Shown here: piece by piece, positions 1-5,222 of the stretch
Layout: the number at the start of each line of letters is the position of its first letter
How positions within the stretch are numbered: the first letter of the stretch is position 1
From: Gammaproteobacteria bacterium
Lineage (GTDB): Bacteria; Pseudomonadota; Gammaproteobacteria; GCA-001735895
Length of the DNA stretch: 5,222 bases
Direction: 5' to 3'
Assembly (NCBI GenBank): GCA_029864065.1
Contig: JAOTUD010000260.1
Coordinates: 1-5,222, forward strand
Position numbers and translations under genes: made by a program
Notes under the pieces: model-generated
Seen by the model: only the letters and a program-made list of their open reading frames with translations
Told to the model about the DNA's origin: nothing
The model's database searches: none

Positions 1-1702
1 CGGGCACAACGCCAGTCCGGGCGATATCGTGTTGGTACGTATCACCGAGTATCCGTCGCAACACAACCAGCCGGTCGGCCTGATCGAACGGGTGCTGGGG
101 CAGGAAAATGCGCCCGGCATGGAAGTGACGATCGCGGTCAATACCCATCATATCCCGCACCAGTGGAACGACGAGGTGCTGCAGTCGATCCGGCATTTCA
201 GCGACCAGGTGTCCGAGCAGGACAAGCGCGCACGGCGCGACCTGCGCGAACTCGCCTTCGTCACCATCGACGGTGCGGATGCGCGCGATTTCGATGACGC
301 GGTCTACTGCGAACCCGTGGGCGACGGGTTTCGCCTGTACGTCGCGATTGCCGATGTCGCGCATTATGTCGAGATCGATTCGGCGCTAGACCGTGAGGCG
401 CAGCAACGCGGCACCTCGGTGTATTTTCCGGGCGAGGTAATCCCGATGCTGCCCGAGGTGCTGTCGAACGGCTTGTGTTCGCTGAACCCGGCAGTCGATC
501 GGTTGTGCCTGGTTTGCACCATGGATATAAACGACCAGGGAAGCATCAAGCAGTTCGATTTCTTCGAGGCCGTCATTCACTCCAGCGCGCGCCTGATCTA
601 CGACGATGTCGCCGCGGTCGTTTTCGACGGCGCCAAACCGGGCAGCGACGCGATTGCCGGCGTAACCGGCGATCTCGAGCATTTAAAACAGGCTTATCGC
701 GCGCTTGCGAAGGCGCGGCGCCGGCGGCACGCGATCGATTTCGAAACCCGGGAAGTCATATTCCAGTATAACGAGCAGCGCAAGATCGAAGCGATCGTGC
801 CCTACCAGCGCAACCAGGCGCACCTGCTGATCGAGGAGTGCATGATCGCGGCCAATATCTGCGCCGCGCGCCTGCTCAAGCAGAAGAAGCTGCCCACGCT
901 GTACCGGATTCACGAGGGGGTCAACGTCGACAAGCTGCCCAACTTGCAGGAGTTTCTCGCCAGTTTCGGCATCCCGCTGACCAGCGAGAACCCGACGCCG
1001 TCGGATTTTGCCAGGATCGTCGAACAGGCGCGCGAGCGTCCCGAATCGGAAATGATACAGACCGTGGTGCTGCGAACCCTGCTGCAGGCGAGTTACAGCC
1101 CGAATACCAAAATCGGCCATTTCGGCCTGGCGCTGAAGGATTACGCGCATTTCACGTCGCCGATTCGACGCTACCCGGACCTGCTGGTGCACCGCGCGAT
1201 CAAGCACTGGATAATTCACAAGACCACGACCGGATTCGCTTACGATCTCGCGCAGATGACTGCGCTCGGCGAATCCTGTTCGCGTTACGAGCGGCGCGCC
1301 GAGGATGCGACCCGCGATGCGGCCGACTGGCTTAAATGCGAATTCCTGCAAAAACATATCGGTGGCCAATACGACGGTATCGTCACCGCGGTCACCAACT
1401 TCGGCCTGTTCGTGCAGCTGGATGAACTGCTGATCGACGGGCTGGTGCACGTCACCGCACTGAAGCGCGACTATTATCACTTCGATCCCGCGCATCATCG
1501 GCTGGTCGGCGAGATCAGCGGCCGGCACTACCGCCTCGGCGACCGGCTCAGGGTCGAGGTGGTCAGGGTCAACATGGAGGAACGCAAGATCGATTTCGAC
1601 CTGGTATCGGTGATCGGCGAAAAGCCCGAAATATCGACGCAACGCAGGGGTAACAAGGGCAAGGGCAAAAGAAAGGCCAAAGCCCGCAGCAAGCGCCGAT
1701 GA
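1..1702 (+). CDS. rnr: Ribonuclease R, 3' part (5' end outside window)
   Basis: This is a processive 3'-to-5' exoribonuclease of the RNase II/RNB family, which degrades structured RNA and takes part in rRNA and mRNA quality control in the cytoplasm. The frame is open from the left edge (first full codon at base 2), so the GTG at 29 is internal and not the start. The visible 566 residues begin in the second cold-shock domain (GDIVLVRITEYP). The RNB domain follows, with the metal-binding motif IDGADARDFDDAV near visible residues 89-101 (Asp90, 96, 98 and 99, aligning with E. coli D272, D278, D280 and D281 as I recall them). HFTSPIRRYPDLLVHR lies at about 383-398, an S1 domain at about 454-534, and a Lys/Arg-rich tail at the end. 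By that alignment about 180 N-terminal residues are missing. The total would be near 750 residues against about 813 in E. coli, mainly because the basic tail is shorter. The stop overlaps the rlmB start (ATGA). Confidence 0.97.
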   Translation, partial: GHNASPGDIVLVRITEYPSQHNQPVGLIERVLGQENAPGMEVTIAVNTHHIPHQWNDEVLQSIRHFSDQVSEQDKRARRDLRELAFVTIDGADARDFDDAVYCEPVGDGFRLYVAIADVAHYVEIDSALDREAQQRGTSVYFPGEVIPMLPEVLSNGLCSLNPAVDRLCLVCTMDINDQGSIKQFDFFEAVIHSSARLIYDDVAAVVFDGAKPGSDAIAGVTGDLEHLKQAYRALAKARRRRHAIDFETREVIFQYNEQRKIEAIVPYQRNQAHLLIEECMIAANICAARLLKQKKLPTLYRIHEGVNVDKLPNLQEFLASFGIPLTSENPTPSDFARIVEQARERPESEMIQTVVLRTLLQASYSPNTKIGHFGLALKDYAHFTSPIRRYPDLLVHRAIKHWIIHKTTTGFAYDLAQMTALGESCSRYERRAEDATRDAADWLKCEFLQKHIGGQYDGIVTAVTNFGLFVQLDELLIDGLVHVTALKRDYYHFDPAHHRLVGEISGRHYRLGDRLRVEVVRVNMEERKIDFDLVSVIGEKPEISTQRRGNKGKGKRKAKARSKRR

Positions 1703-2439
1703 GCACCAGTTTCATTTACGGTATCCACGCGGTGTCGCGCCGCCTCAGGCAGGCGCCGCGCCAATGTGTCGAGCTGATCTGCGCGGACCAGCCTGGCTCG
1801 CGGCTGCGTAACCTCATCGACGATGCACGCAAGGCCGGTATCGTGACCCGCATCGAAACCCGCGCCGAGCTGACCGAGCGCAGCGGCACCGATAAACACC
1901 AGGGCTGCCTGCTAAAGACGATCGAATCGGATAGCGCCTTGAGCTTCGACGCTTGCCTTGAAGCGATCGATACCGAATCGCTGTTGCTGGTGCTCGACGG
2001 CCTGCAGGACCCCCACAACCTCGGCGCCTGCCTGCGCACCGCCGATGCCTGCGGCGTCGACGCAGTCATCATTCCGAAGGACCGCTCGGTAAAGATGAAC
2101 GCGACCGTGCGCAAGGTAGCGGCCGGCGGCGCCGAGTCGGTGCCCCTGATCGAAGTCACCAACATTACGCGCAGCCTGAAGGACCTGAAACAGGCCGGCG
2201 TCTGGATCTACGGCACCAGCGAAACCGCCGAAAAGAGCCTGTACGATCATGATTACCGGGGCCCGGTGGCGCTGGTGATGGGCGCCGAGGGCGCAGGGCT
2301 GCGCCGACTGACGATGGATTCCTGCGATCATCTGATCAGGCTGCCGATGCTGGGGCAGGTCGAGAGCCTCAACGTCTCTGTCGCGACCGGGGTGTGCCTG
2401 TACGAAATCCTGCGCTCCCGTAACGCCAGTAACAACTAG
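1699..2439 (+). CDS. rlmB: 23S rRNA (guanosine-2'-O-)-methyltransferase RlmB
   Basis: This SpoU (SPOUT/TrmH) family enzyme uses S-adenosylmethionine to 2'-O-methylate a guanosine of the 23S rRNA peptidyl-transferase region (G2251 in E. coli numbering). The 246 residues match the usual length. The N-terminal L30e-like substrate-binding domain (about 4-79) begins with FIYGIHAV and ends near GTDKHQGCLL. The methylase domain (about 96-240) has all three SpoU motifs: LDGLQDPHNLGACLRTADA (99-117, with Asn107 and Arg113), LVMGAEGAGLRRLT (192-205, Glu197) and LPMLGQVESLNVSVATGVCL (215-234, Asn225). These give the trefoil-knot cofactor site. Its ATG overlaps the rnr stop by 4 bases, so translation is probably coupled to rnr; no independent ribosome binding site is evident. 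The rnr-rlmB pairing is common in gammaproteobacteria. The closest paralogue is TrmH, but the HGIHAV-like start and full motif set fit RlmB better. Confidence 0.96.
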   Translation: MSTSFIYGIHAVSRRLRQAPRQCVELICADQPGSRLRNLIDDARKAGIVTRIETRAELTERSGTDKHQGCLLKTIESDSALSFDACLEAIDTESLLLVLDGLQDPHNLGACLRTADACGVDAVIIPKDRSVKMNATVRKVAAGGAESVPLIEVTNITRSLKDLKQAGVWIYGTSETAEKSLYDHDYRGPVALVMGAEGAGLRRLTMDSCDHLIRLPMLGQVESLNVSVATGVCLYEILRSRNASNN

Positions 2440-2494
2440 TATCCCAGACGGGTTCTCGTAGAGGCGCGGAGTTCGCAGGGGCTGAATGTTTTTC

Positions 2495-2512
2495 CCAGCG
2501 GCTGGATTTTTT
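2495..2512 (+). terminator. Weak possible terminator after rlmB
   Basis: CCAG (2495-2498) can pair with GCTG-type bases 2502-2505 around a three-base loop. ATTTTTT follows directly at 2506-2512. The stem is only 4 bp, so this is marginal as an intrinsic terminator. It lies 55 bases after the rlmB stop and before the rpsF promoter, where a transcript end would be expected. A near-copy of the T-rich segment lies about 20 bases upstream (GGCTGAATGTTTTT at 2480-2493 against GGCTGGATTTTTT at 2500-2512). Confidence 0.35.
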
Positions 2513-2533
2513 GCTTATCTGGCAGCGACCTAA

Positions 2534-2577
2534 TTCTTTCTTTGCGCTCGCTGCGTCACCGTGTCTCTGCGAGAAAC
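2534..2577. repeat. Quasi-periodic TGCG-type intergenic repeat
   Basis: The segment contains spaced degenerate units built around TTTGCG, CTGCG, CCGTG and CTCTGCG (cores at about 2543, 2552, 2560 and 2568), a period of roughly 8-9 bases, ending in GAGAAAC. The reverse strand reads GTTTCTCGCAGAGACACGG and continues with GACGCAGCGAGCGCAAAGAA. From memory this resembles the short GCAGAGACGCAGAG-type repeats scattered between genes in many environmental bacterial genomes. That similarity was not checked. It has no coding potential I would defend. It sits directly upstream of the rpsF promoter. Confidence 0.5.
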
Positions 2578-2591
2578 TTGGCCGGATACGC

Positions 2592-2620
2592 TTGCAGCGA
2601 AGAAGGGGGTCGGGTAGAAT
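2592..2620 (+). promoter_or_regulatory. Probable sigma70 promoter of the rpsF operon
   Basis: TTGCAG (2592-2597, 3 of 6 consensus positions) and TAGAAT (2615-2620, 5 of 6) are separated by exactly 17 bases. The bases after the -10 box are GC-rich (CCGCGCTCCC). That is typical of ribosomal promoters under stringent (ppGpp) control, although the regulation is inferred. A start near 2627 would give a leader of about 88 nt that begins just before the hairpin at 2632-2662. Confidence 0.7.
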
Positions 2621-2626
2621 CCGCGC

Positions 2627-2715
2627 TCCCTGATTCTTCCGCCCGTCTCGGCGGAGTGAATCGCTCCTTGCTCCACAGGCTTTGATTCTGGGGGCTTTGA
2701 CCCACGAGGAGAACA
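2627..2715 (+). promoter_or_regulatory. rpsF leader with candidate S6:S18-binding RNA motif
   Basis: GATTC (2632-2636) pairs with GAATC (2658-2662). Inside, CCG (2639-2641) stands before an apical hairpin formed by GCC (2641-2643) and GGC (2650-2652), followed by GGA. Stacked in full, CCGCC/GGCGG gives 5 bp with a 6-nt loop and a UU/AGU internal loop below it. The described S6:S18 complex-binding motif is a CCG next to a stem and a hairpin, mimicking the 16S rRNA site, in leaders of rpsF-rpsR operons. Position, gene content and the CCG agree here. CTCCT (2664-2668) just after the hairpin is complementary to the ribosome binding site AGGAG (2707-2711), a possible route to translational control by S6:S18. 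The structure was folded by eye, and the leader start depends on the predicted promoter. Confidence 0.58.
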
Positions 2716-3216
2716 ATGAGACATTACGAAATCGTGTTTCTGGTCCACCCTGACCAGAGCGAGCAGGTGCCCGCGATGGTGGAACGCTATCGCAGTATGA
2801 TTACCGGTTCCGGCGGGGCAGTGCACCGCGAAGAGGACTGGGGCCGCCGTCAACTCGAATTCCCGATCAAGAAGATTCACAAGGCGCACTACGTGCTGAT
2901 GAATATCGAATGCAGCCAGGAGGTTCTCGACGAACTGGAATCGGCGTTTCGTTTCAACGATGCGGTATTGCGCCACCTGACGCTTACCTGCAAGGCTGCG
3001 ATTACCGAAAAATCGGCGATGATGATGGAAGTCGAGCGCGAGGAATCGGCCAAGACCAGCGATCGCAAGCGCGCTGTCGACAGCGACGACGATGCCAGCG
3101 ACGACGACGCCAGCGACGACAACAAAGACGAGGATGTAGCGGAAGTGAAACAGGTCATCGAAGCGGAATCCGCCGATGAAGCCGAACGGGTTCCCGTCGA
3201 AGCAGGAGTAGAATAA
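2716..3216 (+). CDS. rpsF: 30S ribosomal protein S6 with long acidic C-terminal tail
   Basis: S6 is a small-subunit protein that joins S18 as a heterodimer and binds the central domain of 16S rRNA. Residues 1 to about 97 form the complete ferredoxin-like S6 fold, with the family pattern MRHYEIVFLVHPDQSEQVP, the GRRQLEFPIKKIHKAHYVL segment (43-61) and FRFNDAVLRHL (79-89). The start is set by AGGAG at 2707-2711, four bases before the ATG. The protein has 166 residues against about 131-135 in E. coli. The excess is a low-complexity acidic tail (about 122-166) with SDDDA repeats at 123-135, encoded by a 15-bp tandem repeat, and a terminal Glu. In E. coli, S6 receives extra C-terminal glutamates from RimK; whether this acidic tail plays a similar role is inference. 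The rpsR start is two bases after the stop. Confidence 0.97.
   Translation: MRHYEIVFLVHPDQSEQVPAMVERYRSMITGSGGAVHREEDWGRRQLEFPIKKIHKAHYVLMNIECSQEVLDELESAFRFNDAVLRHLTLTCKAAITEKSAMMMEVEREESAKTSDRKRAVDSDDDASDDDASDDNKDEDVAEVKQVIEAESADEAERVPVEAGVE
3082..3120 (+). repeat. 15-bp tandem repeat inside rpsF
   Basis: AGCGACGACGATGCC (3082-3096) is followed by AGCGACGACGACGCC (3097-3111), which differs at one base, and a partial third copy AGCGACGAC (3112-3120). The unit is five codons long, so copy changes keep the frame. It encodes Ser-Asp-Asp-Asp-Ala repeats in the S6 tail. Slippage or unequal exchange could change the tail length between strains. Confidence 0.9.
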
Positions 3217-3218
3217 TC

Positions 3219-3452
3219 ATGTCACGATATTTTCGACGCAAACGTTTTTGCAAGTTCACCGCAGAAGGCATCGACCAGATCGATTACAAGGACCTGGAAA
3301 CGCTGAAAGAGTACATTACCGAAACCGGTAAGATCGTGCCGAGTCGCGTCACCGGAACCAAGGCCAGGTACCAGCGTCAGCTGGCGACCGCGATCAAGCG
3401 TGCACGGTTTTTGTCCCTGTTGCCTTATACCGATCAGCACAAGCTGAGATAA
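3219..3452 (+). CDS. rpsR: 30S ribosomal protein S18
   Basis: S18 is a small basic protein of the 30S platform that binds 16S rRNA together with S6. The 77 residues match the family length (75 in E. coli). They are near-identical in pattern to the enterobacterial protein: RYFRRKRFCKFTAEG at 3-17, DYKDLETLKEYITETGKIVP at 22-41, and the C-terminal RNA-binding stretch TGTKARYQRQLATAIKRAR followed by LSLLPYTD. A single Cys at 11 is seen; the zinc-type four-Cys version is not present. The ribosome binding site AGGAG (3204-3208) lies inside the end of rpsF, ten bases before the ATG, so S6 and S18 synthesis is probably coupled. No priB gene separates rpsF and rpsR, unlike E. coli. Confidence 0.98.
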   Translation: MSRYFRRKRFCKFTAEGIDQIDYKDLETLKEYITETGKIVPSRVTGTKARYQRQLATAIKRARFLSLLPYTDQHKLR

Positions 3453-3469
3453 ATTCGGTGGGTGTCACG

Positions 3470-4396
3470 ATGTTGGCACTGGCGCGATTTACCCTGAAGG
3501 GGCCATACCAGGCCGCCGCCATAGTCGGCCTGCTGGCCATACTGGCGGTATTTATCGTCCCGGTGGTGGGTTTATCGCCCGTCAGCCTGTTCCTGACGCT
3601 GGCCACCAACCTGCTCGCGGTCGTGCTGGTAGGCCTGATTATTTTGACCCAGGGACTGGGGCCGGGCCTCAAGGTCATCGCGAGCTCGGCGATCGCCGCT
3701 TCGCTGCTGGCGTGGATGGTGTTGAAGTCGCCCGAGGCCGGCATATCGATGGTCGTGCTGCAGTGGCTGCCGGTGATCTTTCTGGCCCAGACCCTGCGCA
3801 GCACGAAATCGCTGGCGATGACGCTGTTGGCGGGAATCGCGCTCGGGGTCGTGGTCATCGTTTTGCAGGGTCTTTTCTGGACGGAACTCGAAGCCAGCTG
3901 GTTTGCGCAACTGGTGCAGCGTGGCGAGGGGCCGCAACTGAACCAGGAACAAACGCAACAGCTTGGCCAGTTCGTAAGGTTGATGATGTTGCTGTTCCCA
4001 TCCAGCCTTTACCTGATGTACATGCTGGTTATTCTCGTCGCCAGGTGGATGCAGGCCAGGCTTGCGGACTCGAAAGGGTTCGGCCAGGAGTTTTGCGCGC
4101 TGACGCTCGGCAAGCCGGCCGCGCTGGTCGCGGTGCTGGTCGTTCCTCTGGGACTGTGGTTGCAGCAGACGTGGCTGTTGAGTCTTGCCTTCGTGATCGT
4201 GATTGCGTTCATGTTCCAGGGCATAGCCGTGGTGCACAGCAAGCTCGCGCCGAGGAAGCAGTCGTTTTTGCTGCTGTTGCTGTTTTACGTGCTGCTGGTG
4301 TTTGCCTGGCAGATTGCCGGCATATTGACCTCGATAACCGGGATCGTCGATAACTGGCTGGTGTTCAGGAAGAAGCCTGAAAATCCGATAAATTAA
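3470..4396 (+). CDS. DUF2232 family polytopic inner-membrane protein
   Basis: This is an uncharacterised membrane protein of 308 residues. About eight or nine hydrophobic segments are visible, near residues 15-36, 39-60, 66-86, 92-108, 116-136, 169-191, 215-231, 234-256 and 264-290. A polar loop rich in Gln and Glu lies at about 150-168 (GEGPQLNQEQTQQ). The end GIVDNWLVFRKK resembles the C-terminal G-x-x-D-x-W-x-x-FR pattern I associate with DUF2232 proteins found between rpsR and rplI in Pseudomonas-like genomes; no function is established there. The ATG at 3470 is preferred because GGTGGG (3457-3462) lies seven bases upstream. The GTG at 3458 in the same frame would add four residues and has no ribosome binding site. 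It sits 17 bases after rpsR and 24 before rplI, so it is co-transcribed with ribosomal protein genes. The family call rests on length, topology and position, without a profile search. Confidence 0.85.
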   Translation: MLALARFTLKGPYQAAAIVGLLAILAVFIVPVVGLSPVSLFLTLATNLLAVVLVGLIILTQGLGPGLKVIASSAIAASLLAWMVLKSPEAGISMVVLQWLPVIFLAQTLRSTKSLAMTLLAGIALGVVVIVLQGLFWTELEASWFAQLVQRGEGPQLNQEQTQQLGQFVRLMMLLFPSSLYLMYMLVILVARWMQARLADSKGFGQEFCALTLGKPAALVAVLVVPLGLWLQQTWLLSLAFVIVIAFMFQGIAVVHSKLAPRKQSFLLLLLFYVLLVFAWQIAGILTSITGIVDNWLVFRKKPENPIN

Positions 4397-4420
4397 TTGA
4401 AATTGATATGAGGTGATCCG

Positions 4421-4873
4421 ATGGAAGTTCTGCTATTGGAAAGTATTGAAAACCTGGGCTCGGTAGGCGACAAGGTCAATGTCAAGGCGGGCTTTGCGCG
4501 CAACTACCTGGTGCCCCAGGGCAAGGCCAAAATGGCGACCGCGGCCAACCTGGCGGAATTCGAAGCCGTGCGCGCCGAGCTCGAAAAGGCGGCCACGGAA
4601 GCCAGGGCGACCGCGGAGAGCCGCAAACAGGCCATCGAGGCGCTCGGCGTCGTCGAAATCACCGCGCGGGTCGGCTCCGAGGGCAAGCTGTTCGGTTCGG
4701 TCGGCGTCGGCGATATCTGCGACGCGATCGAGGCGCTCGGCGGCGACGTGCAAAAGAGCGAACTGCGCATGCCGGAAGGCGCGTTGCGGGTCATCGGCGA
4801 GCATATCGTCGATATTCACCTGTATACCGATATCGATACCCAGGTGACGGTCAATATCGTCGGCGAGGAGTAG
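4421..4873 (+). CDS. rplI: 50S ribosomal protein L9
   Basis: L9 is a two-domain large-subunit protein that binds 23S rRNA near the L1 stalk base and helps keep reading-frame fidelity. The 150 residues match the usual 149. The N-terminal RNA-binding domain (1 to about 45) carries the family signature, MEVLLLESIENLGSVGD and then VKAGFARNYLVPQGKA (21-36). A long connecting helix rich in Ala, Glu and Arg spans about 42-75. The C-terminal domain (about 76-150) contains ITARVGSEGKLFGSVGVGDI and ends in VTVNIVGEE. The start is well supported by AGGTGA (4411-4416), four bases before the ATG. It is the last gene of the rpsF operon; a strong terminator follows 26 bases after the stop. Confidence 0.98.
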   Translation: MEVLLLESIENLGSVGDKVNVKAGFARNYLVPQGKAKMATAANLAEFEAVRAELEKAATEARATAESRKQAIEALGVVEITARVGSEGKLFGSVGVGDICDAIEALGGDVQKSELRMPEGALRVIGEHIVDIHLYTDIDTQVTVNIVGEE

Positions 4874-4899
4874 GCGTTCCCCGGTCGATAATTTTACCG

Positions 4900-4924
4900 A
4901 AGGCTGCCGCTTTGGCAGCCTTTT
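4900..4924 (+). terminator. Intrinsic terminator of the rpsF-rpsR-DUF2232-rplI operon
   Basis: AAGGCTGCC (4900-4908) pairs perfectly with GGCAGCCTT (4914-4922), giving a 9-bp stem with a five-base loop GCTTT. TTTT (4921-4924) and a further AT-rich stretch (CAATTT) follow on the 3' side. It lies between rplI and dnaB and separates the ribosomal operon from the helicase gene. Confidence 0.92.
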
Positions 4925-4927
4925 CAA

Positions 4928-4956
4928 TTTCGGTGCCGGCCAAAAAGGTTTATCAT
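4928..4956 (+). promoter_or_regulatory. Possible weak promoter of dnaB
   Basis: TATCAT (4951-4956) matches the -10 consensus at 5 of 6 positions. The hexamer 17 bases upstream, TTTCGG (4928-4933), is a poor -35 match (about 2 of 6). A promoter is expected here because a strong terminator lies just upstream and dnaB needs its own transcript. A start near 4963 would give a leader of about 28 nt. Confidence 0.4.
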
Positions 4957-4990
4957 TGTCGCCCCATGCCGAAGTTCCTGAACGTACAAC

Positions 4991-5222
4991 ATGTCTGAAA
5001 TATCCTCCCGCGTGGCGGAACTGAGCCAGCGCGTCGACGACCTGAAGGTCCCGCCCCATTCGCAGGAGGCGGAACAGTCGGTCATCGGGGGATTGATGCT
5101 CGATAACCGCGCCTGGGACTATATCGCCGATATCGTCAACGAGCAGGATTTCTACCGCCACGACCATCGGCTCATTTTCCGCTCCATCGGCGCGCTCGCC
5201 GCGGAAGACAAGCCCTACGACG
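4991..5222 (+). CDS. dnaB: Replicative DNA helicase DnaB, N-terminal part (cut at right edge)
   Basis: DnaB is the hexameric ATP-dependent 5'-to-3' helicase of the replication fork. The visible 77 codons plus one base begin MSEISSRVAEL and contain the family N-terminal-domain hallmark LKVPPHSQEAEQSVIGGLML (18-37). DNRAWDYIADIV and DFYRHDHRLIF follow, ending near EDKPYD. These form the helical N-terminal domain that contacts primase and supports hexamer formation. The RecA-like motor domain is outside the window. The ATG at 4991 is the first possible start after an in-frame TGA at 4979-4981, so the start is firm. No good Shine-Dalgarno sequence precedes it (ACGTACAAC immediately upstream). The ATG at 4966 is out of frame. 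Its place after rplI matches the common rplI-dnaB order. Confidence 0.95.
   Translation, partial: MSEISSRVAELSQRVDDLKVPPHSQEAEQSVIGGLMLDNRAWDYIADIVNEQDFYRHDHRLIFRSIGALAAEDKPYD

Noticed and set aside
29..31. GTG at 29 as the start of the RNase R gene
   Set aside because: The frame is open to the left edge and already encodes conserved cold-shock-domain sequence before this codon; RNase R needs about 180 further N-terminal residues.
683..1642. Long open frame (319 codons) on the minus strand inside rnr
   Set aside because: It lies wholly antisense to the conserved RNB and S1 coding sequence. GC-rich genes with strong third-position bias often leave open antisense frames, and the translation resembles no family I recognise.
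2530..2976. Minus-strand open frame covering the rpsF leader and early rpsF
   Set aside because: It overlaps the promoter, the leader and the conserved S6 start, and has no recognisable protein features.
4826..4840. Near-palindromic GATATCGATAC region as an operator
   Set aside because: It lies within the conserved C-terminal coding sequence of rplI and is explained by Asp-Ile-Asp-Thr codons. GATATC and ATCGAT words are common throughout the window.
4966..4968. ATG at 4966 as the dnaB start
   Set aside because: It is out of frame with the DnaB reading frame, which has a stop at 4979-4981.
4433..5167. Minus-strand open frame of 244 codons across rplI, the gap and dnaB
   Set aside because: It crosses two well-supported genes and a strong terminator. 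Its composition looks like reverse-strand shadow sequence, with no recognisable domain.

Overview
The window is an ordinary, highly conserved chromosomal core region from a gammaproteobacterium. It carries, all on the + strand, the end of rnr, then rlmB, rpsF, rpsR, a DUF2232 membrane protein gene, rplI and the beginning of dnaB. From memory this order matches the Pseudomonas-type arrangement. It differs from the enterobacterial one, where priB sits between rpsF and rpsR and the membrane protein gene is absent. The base composition is GC-rich and even across the genes. No mobile element, CRISPR array, tRNA or rRNA was seen. The genus cannot be named from this evidence.

Layout: 1-1702 is RNase R, cut at the left edge. 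It overlaps by 4 bases with rlmB (1699-2439), so the two form a translationally coupled RNA decay and rRNA modification pair. The 276-base gap 2440-2715 is the only sizeable non-coding stretch. It holds a weak possible terminator, a GC-rich quasi-periodic repeat that looks like a dispersed intergenic repeat, a good sigma70-type promoter with a GC-rich discriminator, and a leader of about 88 nt. That leader contains a hairpin resembling the S6:S18 autoregulatory RNA motif. From 2716 to 4873 runs the operon rpsF (S6, with an unusual acidic tail), rpsR (S18), the DUF2232 gene and rplI (L9), with gaps of 2, 17 and 24 bases. It is closed by a strong intrinsic terminator at 4900-4924. dnaB begins at 4991 and runs off the right edge; it may have its own weak promoter.

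Functionally, the window serves ribosome assembly and RNA turnover (RNase R, RlmB, S6, S18, L9), next to the replicative helicase gene. Nothing here is a clear new system. The points most worth following are the predicted rpsF leader structure, including possible pairing with the ribosome binding site, the repeat-encoded acidic extension of S6, the uncharacterised membrane protein inside a ribosomal protein operon, and the repeat just upstream of the operon promoter.
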